From Locusta migratoria (lineage: Eukaryota > Arthropoda > Insecta > Orthoptera > Acrididae), in contig CM048745.1 in the NCBI GenBank assembly GCA_026315105.1, positions 280,503,247 through 280,567,246 on the forward strand: a DNA stretch of 64,000 nucleotides. The letters are read 5' to 3'. The translations under genes and the position numbers were made by a program. The notes under the pieces were generated by a model. The model was not told the DNA's origin and searched no databases. It was given only the letters and a program-made list of their open reading frames with translations. This document shows, piece by piece, positions 42,011 to 51,877 of this stretch; the first letter of the stretch is position 1, and each line of letters starts with the position of its first letter.

Positions 42011-42476
42011 GTCATTTATACGGAGAAAATCATGAAAATACGAATGTCCCTGCAGGAGAGAGGCTGCACTCGAATAGACCTCGGAATGTTGACAAGGAGC
42101 GATCGACTACGTCATTTTGACGTCAGAAGCTTGGCTCGTCGGGGGCAAATGCGCTCTCCCACGCTGGAGCTACCGGTCTTCCAGCGACCACGTGGGGGTG
42201 ACGGATGGCTTCGGCCAGTGGGCTGACCTTTGCTGCCCATTGTCCCGGCACGCGCTCTGCGCTATTTCCACAGAACCGGCTCTCTCACGGTGAGCTCAGG
42301 TCCGCAGCTCGCAAATCACCAAGTGTGTGTCACTTTGTTGTTCCTGCTCTCGAGTCTGAAACTCGCCGCGCTATTCTATTCTTTACACAGCCTCTTCGTC
42401 TCTGTAGAGCTGCAACCAGCATCCATCCATTAAGCCTGCTTACGGCAGTCAAGCCTTGGCAGTGTTCGGACTTTTC
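42011..42476. other. GC-richer stretch, no gene recognised
   Basis: May include 5' UTR of LINE-R. The overlapping ORFs (41915-42226, 42205-42492) lack motifs. Confidence 0.4.
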
Positions 42477-42555
42477 ATCTACATCTACATAGATACTCTG
42501 CAAATCACATTTCAATGCCCAGCAGAGGGTTCATTAACCACTTTCATAACTTTCC

Positions 42556-42755
42556 TGCCGGCCGCGGTGGCCGAGGGGACTGAGGCGCTCCAGTCACGGT
42601 CTGCACGGCCACTACGGTCGGGGATTCGAATCAACCCTCGGGCATGGATATTTGTGCCGTCCTTAGCGTTAAGTAGTTCATAATTAGTTTGTAAGTTAGG
42701 GACTGATGACCCCGTAGTTAAGTCCCATAAAAAAATAAAAAATAATAATAAAAAC
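42556..42755 (+). mobile_element. SINE-A with A-rich end
   Basis: Head and B-box are complete. The tail stops at GTCCCATA and is followed by an A-rich run instead of the usual ACATTTGAACATT. A short imperfect duplication (AACTTTMC) of LINE sequence flanks it. Confidence 0.88.
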
Positions 42756-42769
42756 TTTACCGTTCCACT

Positions 42770-43737
42770 CTCTAATAGCGTGCGGGAAGAAAGAACACCT
42801 AAATCGTTCCGATTTCGATCTGATTTCTCTTATTTTATTGGAATGTTCATGTCTCCCTAAATAGGTGGGTGCTAGCAAAATATTTTCACATTCAGAAGTA
42901 AAAGTCGGTGATTGAAACTTCGCAAACAGATCACGCAGCAATGAATAACGTCTTTCTTTTAATGATTTCCACCCCAATTCGTGAAACATTTCCGTGACGC
43001 TTTCCCCCCTGTAACGAGATAAAACAAAACGAGCTGCCCTTCTCTGAACCTTCTCAATATCTTCCGTCAGTCCCACCTGGTGAGGGTCCCACAAGGGGCA
43101 ACAATACTCCAGGAGAGGACGCACAAGTGTGATGTAGGCAGTGTCTTTGGTGGAGCTGGTGCATCTTCTAAGCGTTCTACCAATGAAACATAATCTTTGG
43201 TTCGCCTTATCCACAATATTTTCTATGTCTTCTCTCCAGTCTAAGTTATTCGTAATTGTAACTCCTAGGTATTTGGTAGAATTTACGACCTTAAGATTTG
43301 ACTGATTTACCGCATAATTGAAGTTCAGCGGATTTCTTTTAGTCGTCATGTGTATTACTTCACACTTTTCTTTATTTGGTATCAATTTCCAATTTTCGCA
43401 CCAAGTAGAAATTTTGTCTAAATCGCTTTGCAGTTGCTTTTGATCCGCTGTTGACTTCACTAACAGATAAACGACAGAATTATCACCGAGCAATCTTCTG
43501 TAGCTATTCAGATGGTCTCCTAAAACGTTTATAAACGCAAGGAAGAGTAGGGGACCTATAACGATTCCCTGGGGAACGCCAGATATCACTTCTGTTTTAC
43601 TCGATGACTTACCGTCAATTACAACGAACTGTGTCCTTTCTGATTGGAAATCGTGAATCCAATAGCACAGTTGGGGAGCACGCAATTTCGTTAGAAGCCG
43701 CGTGTGGGGTACAGTGTCAAAAGCGGATGATGTTCTA
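42770..43737 (-). pseudogene. LINE-J reverse transcriptase C-terminal half and C-terminal domain
   Basis: One long frame (ORF 43835-42696) carries SAFDTVPHTRLLTKL (motif A), ISGVPQGIVIGPLLFLAFIN (motif B), LLGDNSVVYLL (motif C, FADD changed to LGDN), IPNKEKCEVIHM, STKYLGVTITNNLDW and the C-terminal domain ending CSFFPHAIREWNGK. The changed motif C and missing fingers and endonuclease make it inactive, although the frame is open for more than 300 codons. The first about 30 residues of the ORF lie upstream of the LINE. Confidence 0.88.
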
Positions 43738-43740
43738 CTG

Positions 43741-44232
43741 CAGTGGTTCCCAAACAGCGGGGCGCCACAGTAGGGCGTGGGGACGTATAAAGGGGGGGGG
43801 GGGGGGAGGCGGGTGATTGAATGGTACCAACGCATTAAGTTATTAAAAGGCTATTTGTTAAACAGAAATGTGATAGTACTTACGACGTATCGTCTTTGTA
43901 CTGTGACATTCATTTTCGTCTAACGTCATCGGCTTGAATGTTAAGTGCGTTAACTGATCGTAGCCAATCCGACGGCTCGAATTCACATTTTGGCAAGCTG
44001 CGAAATGGTCGCGAATTTATGACAGTAATCCTATTCTAATTCCTTTTAATATATTTCTGTCAGTGATCACAAAGTTCTCATCGTTTTCAAAGCCGGTTAC
44101 GGTCAGTGATGATAATTTTCACGTATACAGCAAATCAGAATGACACATTAACAAACTACCTTATCGAACTTAAATAATGCATTACAGTCATCAAAACAAA
44201 GAATGTGTTTAGAAATATTATACAGCATATCT
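43741..44232. other. hAT-like end, poly(G), otherwise no gene
   Basis: CAGTGGTTCCCAAACAGCGG at about 43740 looks like a hAT terminus. A 15-bp G run lies at 43792-43806. The rest is unassigned. Confidence 0.4.
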
Positions 44233-44243
44233 GTTGTATCATT

Positions 44244-44437
44244 AAAAAAAAGTTTGTAAAGCTTATGAGACTTAAGTGCGGGGTCATCAGTCCCTAAACT
44301 TAGAAACTACTTATCAACTACCTTATACTAAAGACATCACAAACATCCATGCCCGAGGGAGGATTCGAACCTCCGACGCGGGAGGCCGCGCAATCCGCAA
44401 CATGGCGCTCCAAATCGCTCGGCTACTCCCGCGCGGC
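44244..44437 (-). mobile_element. SINE with SINE-A tail and a different tRNA-like head
   Basis: Reverse copy. The tail matches SINE-A (GGGACTGATGACCCCGCACTT), but the head reads GCGCGGGAGTAGCCGAGCG, unlike SINE-A. Perfect 11-bp duplication GTTGTATCATT at 44233-44243 and 44438-44448. Confidence 0.9.
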
Positions 44438-44732
44438 GTTGTATCATTCTTTAATGTAATATAGCCATAATGACATCGTCACAACATAAATCTTCATGCA
44501 TGAGTCGTCATATACGTACTTTTTGATCACTGACAAAAATGAAGATATTAAAAGCAATTCTTGGTGTACGAGTACAGGAGACGGGCAGAAACCTGGCCGA
44601 TCGTCGCACGTCGGCTCGATTCGGCAAACCTCATGCCAGCTCTCTTCTATATAGTATTTGTCTCAGCTGCAACGATATAGCAATTACATATTTTTGACGA
44701 CGTTGCAGCGTTCAATGAATCAAACAAATCGC

Positions 44733-45135
44733 ATTTTGCGATCAGTTATGGCTTGACTGTACTACTTTTAGATGGAATACCAAAGTGCGGCGAATGAATA
44801 TTTGTGCCCAACCGGGATTCGAACCCAGGATCTCCTGCTTTCTACGCAGACGCGTTGAGCACTCCGCCACCGAGGACTCTAGCTACACTGCAGAGGACTC
44901 TTCCCTGCACGTCTCCCGCCAAACCCAAATCTCCATTCGCCACGCTTTCTCTTTCCTGTCACCACAGCCTCTGCAGTCGAGCTGGTCAATGTGTCCTAGG
45001 TGGCGAAGTGGTCAACGCGTCTGCCTAGTAAGCAGGAGATCCCGGGTTCGAAGCCCGGCCAGGCAGAAATTTTCTTTCGCCCCACTTTGGTATTCCATCT
45101 AAACCTAGTACAGGAAGCCATAACTGATCGCAAAT
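44733..45135. mobile_element. Foldback element with two divergent tRNA-like sequences
   Basis: The arms (about 44733-44880 and 44993-45135) are inverted copies. They share TTGCGATCAGTTATGGCTT at the outer side, AGATGGAATACCAAAGTG, and a tRNA-like sequence each. The left tRNA-like unit (minus strand, TGCGTAGAAAGCA anticodon arm) and the right one (plus strand, about 44997-45068, TGCCTAGTAAGCA arm) point outward from a central spacer of about 110 bp. Confidence 0.75.
44997..45068 (+). other. tRNA-Thr(AGT)-like sequence, not a functional tRNA
   Basis: D-arm GGCGAAGTGGTCAACGC, anticodon arm CTGC-CTAGTAA-GCAG and a perfect T-arm CCGGGTTCGAAGCCCGG. The acceptor stem pairs only about 5 of 7. It lies in a foldback repeat, so I take it as tRNA-derived. 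Confidence 0.6.
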
Positions 45136-45221
45136 TGCGACATAGCAATTCTTTCCAGTGTCTAATTTATAGCGTTGCAGCTCTTTGGCAAGATGAGCGC
45201 GAACTCATCGGTGGCAGCTCC

Positions 45222-45436
45222 GTATCGGAGCACCACCACCTAGAGAGAAGGCCGCGGCGCTCTGGTGTGACGTCAGGCAGAGTAGGTTGCGCGCGCATAC
45301 TGACTGGCTCGCTGCTTCGGCGTAGTGGGCCGTGCCCCAGCGGCTATCCAGTCAGCTATGCGCGCGCAACCTACACTGCCTGACGTCACACGAGAGCGTC
45401 GCGGGCTTCTCTCTAGGTGGTGTTGATCGGAGATGG
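45222..45436. repeat. Long-arm GC-rich foldback
   Basis: Arms of about 90 bp: the block with CACCACCTAGAGAGAAG, GACGTCAGGCAG, AGGTTGCGCGCGCAT and TGACTGG (45228-45307) is inverted at 45349-45430. The loop of about 40 bp contains GTAGTGGGCCGTGCCCC. RNA or single-stranded DNA from here would form a very stable hairpin. A non-autonomous MITE/foldback is most likely. Confidence 0.8.
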
Positions 45437-45844
45437 GTAAGCAGTCTCCCTCTCACGTCACCCCTCACTGCACCGACAATGCCACTCCCTCGCTCTTCCC
45501 CACCTGCACACCCTTGAATAAAACCCTGACTTCAAATGCTCCGCCGCCCATAATCCAACAAACACGTCAATATCAGTATAAATTTGTGTAGAACTGGGAA
45601 GTATAACCATCAAACTTACTAATACTGCAAGATGAGAGCTTGAGACTTTGTCCCAAAATGAAATGAGGAAACAAAAGAACTGACATTGTTGTTGTGCCAC
45701 GTGTAGTTTTAACTAGCGGCTTCTCTCAAAGGCTTTCTGATGCAGAGAGAATTTTGTATAGCTGCCTTGTTCGTTCCGAGAAGGGAGAGGGTCGACTTAA
45801 AAAACGTGTAAACTTATCTTCTTTGGTTATTAGTTCTTAGACTT

Positions 45845-45957
45845 TACTTAAACTAACCTAACGACAACACACACACACACGCCCAAGAGAGGGCTCGAAC
45901 CTCCGACGACGTGAAAAGGCAGTCTCCGCACTAAGGCACCTTAGACCACTAGTTATT
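45845..45957 (-). mobile_element. SINE fragment, reverse
   Basis: Contains the GGTTCGAGCCCTCTC B-box on the minus strand and a GTGTGTGTGTTGTCGTTAGGTTAG block resembling SINE-B. The tail is truncated. Confidence 0.6.
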
Positions 45958-45963
45958 ATTAGT

Positions 45964-46921
45964 AGGGGAGACCGGGGCACATTGGGCAAGTTTTCCAAAT
46001 CCGTTTATTTTCGAAACAAACCGCTATATGTTACCACCGGCGATACTGCAACAAAGCACGCTTCATTTACGAAAGTTTCAATGTTGTACCAGCAGTCACA
46101 ACGTCGGCAGGGCCGTTTTCGTCATTTTTTTTCAAATGTGAGTAAACTTTCACGTTTTTATTTAAACTTAAAATAAACATTCTAGCGTTAAACTTATTAC
46201 TTTAACATTGCACACACTAAAAGTGGGTTTCTTTCTTCACGTAACAGAGCATTTGTTTTGTAAATAGCTTACACTGTTACCCATGGAAGTAGGTGTTAAA
46301 GTTCTGATTATGGCGACGGGGCACGTTTTCAGAGTACATATGGAGCACATATTCCTTATTGCTTTGAGTCTTACGCCAAGTCTAAAGCAAATGAAAAGTG
46401 AGTACAGTGCACGAAATACAAGAAATGGGCGCATGGAGGCTCTACGTAAGGGAATGTTTCATTTTTTGTTTGCTTACATTGTGATTCAGACAATCAGTAT
46501 AAATATTGTTTAAAAAAGTCTGTATTTGTAAAATATTTAAGTCACATATTTTGTAAAACCATTAAATAGCATTTGTTTTTATTTCATGTGGCTATTTTTA
46601 ATATCCTCTTTTGTAATGCATTGTATGATAAAAATACATATTCAGTAAAATCAAGGTAATTATCTCTGTTTGAACATGGAAAGTATAATTGGAAGATTTG
46701 CCCCTGTACATTTTAAGTAAGCTAGAAAACTTGCCCCGCATACGGGTCAGACAAAACCATTTGCTACCAAGAATGGTATTTACTATTTTCAAAAATATCT
46801 GTAGAAGACTGTAAATAAAGGTGTAGGAAATATAATGATCCGCTGTTTACCGCAAAATCAATAAAAATAAGAAGTACCAAAATAGAAATGTAAAATGGTG
46901 GAAAACGTGCCCCGTCTCCCC
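45964..46921. mobile_element. Non-autonomous TIR element, GGGGAGACCGGGGCAC ends
   Basis: Left end TAGGGGAGACCGGGGCAC, inverted right end TAGGGGAGACGGGGCAC. GGGGCAAG/CTTGCCCC-like words recur inside (46700, 46730). ORFs 45982-46176 and 46283-46513 show no transposase motif. Similar flanks (TTATTATTAG and TTGTTATTATTT) suggest a short duplication, but I cannot define it. Confidence 0.6.
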
Positions 46922-48081
46922 TATTGTTATTATTTTATTTATTTATTTATTTATTTGTTTATTTATTTATTTTTACCTCCTTCCTCTCCTTCAGCCCCAC
47001 CTTACGCTCTCCAAAATCGCTTTCTTCGGCGTCGACTTCATTTGTCTTTTTAACTTCTTGGTCCTTTTTTCTTTTACATACTTGTTCTCTTTTTTTAATT
47101 TTTATTTATTTAATATTTTTTAATTTTGTGCAAGAAAAGAAATCAGCATTTTTTTAAAGGAATTAATGTTTCTTCTTTCTTGTTTTGAAGATATGTAGAA
47201 TTAACACTTCTGGGTTAGACTGGCGTTCTGTAGTGAGGGAATCATAACGAATCGAAAACGTAGCCTCTCTTTGAAAATAAGTAAGTAAATAAATAAATAG
47301 AAAGAAGAGTAGGTCCCCTGTATCATCACTGGGTTGCATGAAATCAAGTAAAAGCCGTCTAGTGTTTGCTTTCTATTCTAATCCTTTAATGTTTTCGTTT
47401 CGTTTGTCATGTCGAAGTATAATCTTGCTGCGTGAATGCTCATTGTCCAATTTCCTTGCATTTTTCTTCTAATTTACATATGAGAATGAGTAAATAACAT
47501 TTGCTTCGTCCGTGTTGGTATTTTACAGTATTGTTCTGATGAGGAAGTTTGCATAATTTTCCTTGTATTTTATAGTGTTCATCGAAGTGTGGTGCCCTGT
47601 CGTCTGGTACAGCTAGAAATCCTCCAGATTTGTTGAGTGAATATGTAATGTACATATTGGCCCTTCAACCAGTTGACTGCGTTCCGTTTCGTTCTTGGGT
47701 AAGGGATCCGGGTTTATAAAGTCACCTGGCGTTATAGCATTTGCCGAGGTTCTGCTGATGCTCGCTATCTTTTGTCGGATGTAAAGTCATAAATCTTTTA
47801 CTCTGTCGCACGACAACCGATGTTCTTCGTCGTCTATTTCATTACTGGACGCACACATTGTTAGCTCCGCCGAACGGACTGAAAAAAGTTTTGAATTTTT
47901 CGCTATTTTCCGGTTAACGTCAAAGTACCACATTGCTTTCGCATATTACGATAGGTTCCGGCTGTCGATGTTCTCCCACGTTGCTTTCCAATTATGTGAA
48001 GGATATTTTTGTTCTACCCTGTTTCTGATTTTGTCTTTTATCAAGCTATTTCATTTAAGAGATATGCTGCAAGGCTACCGT

Positions 48082-48083
<2 letters not shown>
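46922..48083. other. AT-rich stretch with (TTTA)n, no gene
   Basis: An (ATTT)n microsatellite at 46933-46973, pyrimidine-rich sequence to 47150, then unassigned sequence. Confidence 0.55.

Positions 48084-48137
<54 letters not shown>
48084..48137. repeat. Poly(T) tract, 54 bp
   Basis: Directly follows the stop codon of the minus-strand LINE frame, so it is best read as that LINE's poly(A) tail. Confidence 0.85.
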
Positions 48138-49083
48138 CATTGCTTATGCGTGTTTGAAACGTATAAAGCGTGCGCTTTTTTGCTGACATCCGTAAGCTTT
48201 ACCCCGCCATATTTCGTAGGGAGCGTTAGAGTGTCGTACTTCACTTTGAATATTCGGCCACGGCTCACAAACTGTCCTAGTGCGGATGGTATGCAGGTGG
48301 CCATTGATGGACGTAGTGGCAAAACTTGTGCGACGTAGTTTAATTTTGAAGTAATATACAAATGGGCCACGGTTGCTTTCTGAATTTCGTTAAGTTCCTT
48401 AATGCTTTGTTCTTGCACACAAGCACGTATCTTGTTAAGTATTTTTCGGTAATTCACAGCAGTAGTATGTTCTATACTCGTATGAAACTCAATGCCGAGA
48501 CAGTTCAGTGTTTGAAGAGTACGTAACTCGCCTTTCATTGCGAACCAATTCCACGGCCAATTTTAAATATCCTGGACTTTATTCTGTTGCGTTTTGCTCC
48601 AGATGCCTGTTCGTATTTAGTTACTATCTGGAGTGCAGACTTCTAATTCGTTGCCATTAGTCACCAGAAAACCAACATCGTCAGCATAGGCTTTGCACAC
48701 AATCTTTTCTCCCCTATGGAAAGCTTTATCGAAGACCAGTGAGACAAGTGCACATTTTATTTCACAGACGTCTGCGGTTGAAATTAGGCCTCTATATTCG
48801 CAGAGGGTCTGCAGTATTTTTTGTCTCTTCCAACACTGGTTTGGTAGGGACCTGTAGTTTTTAGTCTTCGTGCAAGGATGAGACGAAAGATTTTACAGTC
48901 GCTATAAGCAACGTAATTGGCCTGAGATTGCCGACGGTTTTAGCACCCGGTTGTTTGGGCACTAAGACCACGATTCCCTGTCGAAATAAGTGTAAACTTC
49001 GCTTTTATGACATCACTGAACTTTTTATAAAATTCCGTTGGAATGCCGTCTAGCCCCGGAGACTTGTTCTTGCTTTCTTCTAT
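48138..49083 (-). mobile_element. Tx1/L1-like LINE fragment with poly(A) tail
   Basis: Minus strand. Near 49055 the frame reads SPGLDGIPTEFYKKF (polymerase start), near 48690 YADDVGFLVTNG (motif C with YADD), and ORF 48538-48137 gives LGIEFHTS, LYITSKLNYVAQVLPL and FKVKYDTLTLPTKYGGVKL, typical of the region after the polymerase in Tx1/L1-type LINEs. There are many frameshifts between the motifs. A 54-bp A tail on this strand supports an A-tailed LINE. Clade assignment is tentative. Confidence 0.65.
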
Positions 49084-49085
49084 TG

Positions 49086-49660
49086 TGTCTTAAATTGGAA
49101 AGAACGCGTAGATAATGTCGTGGGAAAGGCGAACCAGAGACTGCGTTTTATTGGCAGAACACTTAAAAGATGCAACAGAAATACAAAAGAAACTGCATAC
49201 ACTACGCTTGTCGGTCCTTTTTTGGAGTATTGCTGCCCAGTGTGGGATCCTTATCAGGTGGGTTTGACGGAGGACATCGAAAGAGTCCAAAGAAGGGCAG
49301 CTAGTTTCGTATCGTCACGATACAGGGGAAACATTGTTACGGAAATGATACAGGATCTGGAATGGAAGTCATTACAACAACGGCGCTTATCGCTGCGGCG
49401 TGGGCTACTTACGAAACTCCAATCGGCAACATTCTCCTCCGAATGCGAAAATATATTGTTGACTGCCACTTACGTAGGTAGAAAAGATCATCAGAATAAA
49501 ATACGAGAAATCAGACCTTGAACTCAGATATTCAGGTGTTCTTTCTTCCCGCGCGCTATTCGAGAATGGAATGGGAGATAAAATAGAATAACGTTGGTTT
49601 GATGAACCCGCTGCCAGGCACTTAAATGTGATTTGCAGAGTATCACATGTAGATGTAGAT
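49086..49660 (+). mobile_element. LINE-J variant 3' fragment
   Basis: ORF 49120-49521 encodes the C-terminal domain (QRLRFIGRTLKRCNRNTKETAYTT, CCPVWDPYQVGLTEDIERVQ), then the 3' UTR with CTGCCAGGCACTTAAATGTG and a GATGTAGAT tail. It directly abuts the Tx1/L1-like fragment. Nearest relative here: 1840-2411. Confidence 0.85.
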
Positions 49661-50323
49661 ATGTCAAAACGGAGATCGGGTGTGTGGTGGTTTTTTGAGA
49701 CACGGTATGACAATGCCAAAAGGATATATGTAGTTTGTGTGGAGGACTGTATGCCACAAATAGAAAAACTACTAATCTTCGCGACTATTTAAAAAAACTG
49801 ATAAAGATTCCTACTGTAACAAAGGGCAAAATAATATGAAAATGGCTAAGAATGGAAAAGAAAGGGTCGGAAAAAAGATAATATACGATACCTTCAACGT
49901 TGGCACATTTCATTATTTCCACAATGTAAACATTCGTAATTGTGGAAGACAAGCAGAGGTAGCTTCCTTCGAAATTTTACGGTGAAACTAGCAGAAGCAA
50001 AGGGACAAGAAACGACGATAAAACATCACTCCGTACTTCGCCGCTAATGTACAGGTTTTGAAGATTGCTGCGGAAAGACTATTCGGCAACGTAACAGTTA
50101 TACACTACCTGCCAATTTGATGCTTTCGGTTTTTATTGGTATGTATAGACGCTTTTCTCCATTTACGCCGTCATTAAGTTACTGTGTTCATTATCTTTCA
50201 ATTAATTTCGTAACATAAGTGACAAATTTATATGAAGGGAAGGACAATGTATGTACATTAAAAGATTCGAGAGTTTTTGACAGAAAACTATGACAATACC
50301 CACTGATAAAAAATATATTATAT
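49661..50323. other. No gene seen
   Basis: AT-rich spacer without assignable features. Confidence 0.5.
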
Positions 50324-50333
50324 GTACAAATGT

Positions 50334-50643
50334 GTCCGCCTCGGTTGCACAGAGGTAGAGTGCCAGACTAAGAATCCGAAAGCCGCGGGTTCGACCCCCG
50401 CCAGGTCCTAGGATGTTTATCTGTCACTTTCCACTTCTTTCCCCTCTGGCAGTATTGCTCATACGGAAAATACCGAGTAGCACCGTGGTTCGGAACCCAC
50501 GTTAAACTATAACTGGCTCGGTAAGTCAGTTTGAAGGTCGGAGGAAGGCAACGGCATACCACCTCCAAAATAGGACCATGCCTAGCAAAGCACTGTGGTG
50601 TTCAAACCAATCTTCGGATTGTTGACTGCTTTAGGTTTTTTTC
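50334..50643 (+). mobile_element. tRNA-derived SINE (type D), perfect TSD
   Basis: tRNA-like head GTCCGCCTCGGTTGCACAG with B-box GGGTTCGACCCCCGCC, then a body with GGTTCGGAACCCACGTTAAA and a 3' end AATCTTCGGATTGTTGACTGC. Duplication GTACAAATGT at 50324-50333 and 50644-50653. The reverse copy is at 56568-56874. Confidence 0.92.
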
Positions 50644-50910
50644 GTACAAATGTATTACGTCAAATAATAATAATAGTAATAGTATATAAAAAAAAAGAAA
50701 TTTTGAACAATTACGGGGAATTAAAATCTTCATATTAGTTGGGAATCGAACAAAGGAACTTTCACTCCACAACTTAAAACGCTAACTGCGCTACGCTGCA
50801 CTCAATTACTGGTTCTCGAATTTTTTGTACTTCATGTCTTATAAGGTCATTGTGAAACTTTTATGACTAATTGTATACCGTTACACAACTTTTATTATAA
50901 CAAACTCGTA

Positions 50911-51388
50911 TTAGACAACTTCCTTCGATCGTGGCTTATGTTGATGGAATTGATGCTGGAATACAGCATCTTTTCGTGCTACGGAGAATACACTGGCAAA
51001 TGAAACAAATACGGGAAGATTCATCTCCAGAATGGCGTCTGCTCGGTTCGACATGTCAAACCGGAGGTACCTGGAGGCTCCGAATGAAACGGCAGGTAAT
51101 CTCCGCCTCGCAAACAACGGCTCCGTTTACAGCACTACCTCGTCCTCTACCGCCGCGGCGACACTGCGCGACGTGGCCTGTCTGTCTGCGCCTCGCATGC
51201 TGTGGCGCCACTGTTGGAGCTTGCGTGCGCAGCCGCCGGCAGCAGCACCGGCGCAGTAGAGCCACTGCTATCAGGAGAGCAGAACACTGTAGCAGGTGGA
51301 CCGCTAGCCGCAGCCACTGCCGACGCGTCACACACCTCCTCTGCGGCACAAGTCAGCCGCTCCGCACCACACCAACGTACACGGAGTA
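50911..51388 (+). other. GC-rich island, possible but unproven exon
   Basis: An unusually GC-rich block in AT-rich surroundings. ORFs in all three plus frames overlap here, so none stands out. One reading, ATG at 51032, gives MASARFDMSNRRYLEAPNE and reaches GCAG/GTAATC at about 51091-51100, which resembles a splice donor. No family recognised. Confidence 0.25.
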
Positions 51389-51390
51389 AC

Positions 51391-51588
51391 AAATGTTTAA
51401 TGTTTGTATAGCTTATGGGACTTAACTACGGGGTCATCAGTCCCTGAACTTACAAACTACTTACGAACTAGCTAATAATAAGGACGGCACAAATATCCAT
51501 GCCAGAGGGGGGATTCGAACCCCCGACCGTAGTGGCCGTGTAGACCCTGACTGGAGCGCCTCAGTCCCCTCGGCCACCGCGGCCGGCC
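51391..51588 (-). mobile_element. SINE-A, reverse
   Basis: Complete reverse copy with head GGCCGGCCGCGG. Flanked by ACGGAGTAAC (51381-51390) and ACGGACTACC (51589-51598), an 8 of 10 match. Confidence 0.9.
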
Positions 51589-51877
51589 ACGGACTACCTT
51601 CACAACTACCATTTCGCTAACAATACCTACACTACCTAAATCATCTTGAAAGACAACACTGCCATTCTACGAATCGGGCCTGAAAGCAAGGGGAAACTAG
51701 TAAACTACAGCGGTTACTTTTCCCGAGGACATGCAGCTCTACTGTATGAATATACGATGATGGTATCCTCTAGGGTAAAATATTCCAGAGGTAAAATAGT
51801 CCCCCATTCGGATCTTCGGGCGGGGGCTACTCAGGAGGATGTGATCATCAGGAAAGACAGCACTGGCATTCTACGAA

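Larger units (their letters stand above)
42477..43737 (-). mobile_element. LINE-J (CR1/Jockey group), 5'-truncated, split by SINE-A
   Basis: The 3' end with (TGTAGA) tail is at 42477-42495 and the RT core extends to 43737, where the copy is truncated just downstream of the FDTVPH motif A. The SINE-A (42556-42755) lies in its 3' UTR. It abuts a hAT-like CAGTGGTTCCCAAA start at 43741. Confidence 0.9.

Noticed and set aside
44997..45068. Functional tRNA-Thr gene
   Set aside because: The T-arm is perfect, but the acceptor stem pairs only about 5 of 7 and the sequence is part of an inverted repeat with a second tRNA-like unit. A tRNA-derived repeat is the better reading.
50931..51389. 152-codon plus-strand ORF as a host gene
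   Set aside because: Composition is driven by GC-rich sequence (Arg/Ser/Thr/Ala/Pro-rich), overlapping ORFs exist in all three frames and on the other strand, and no domain is visible.
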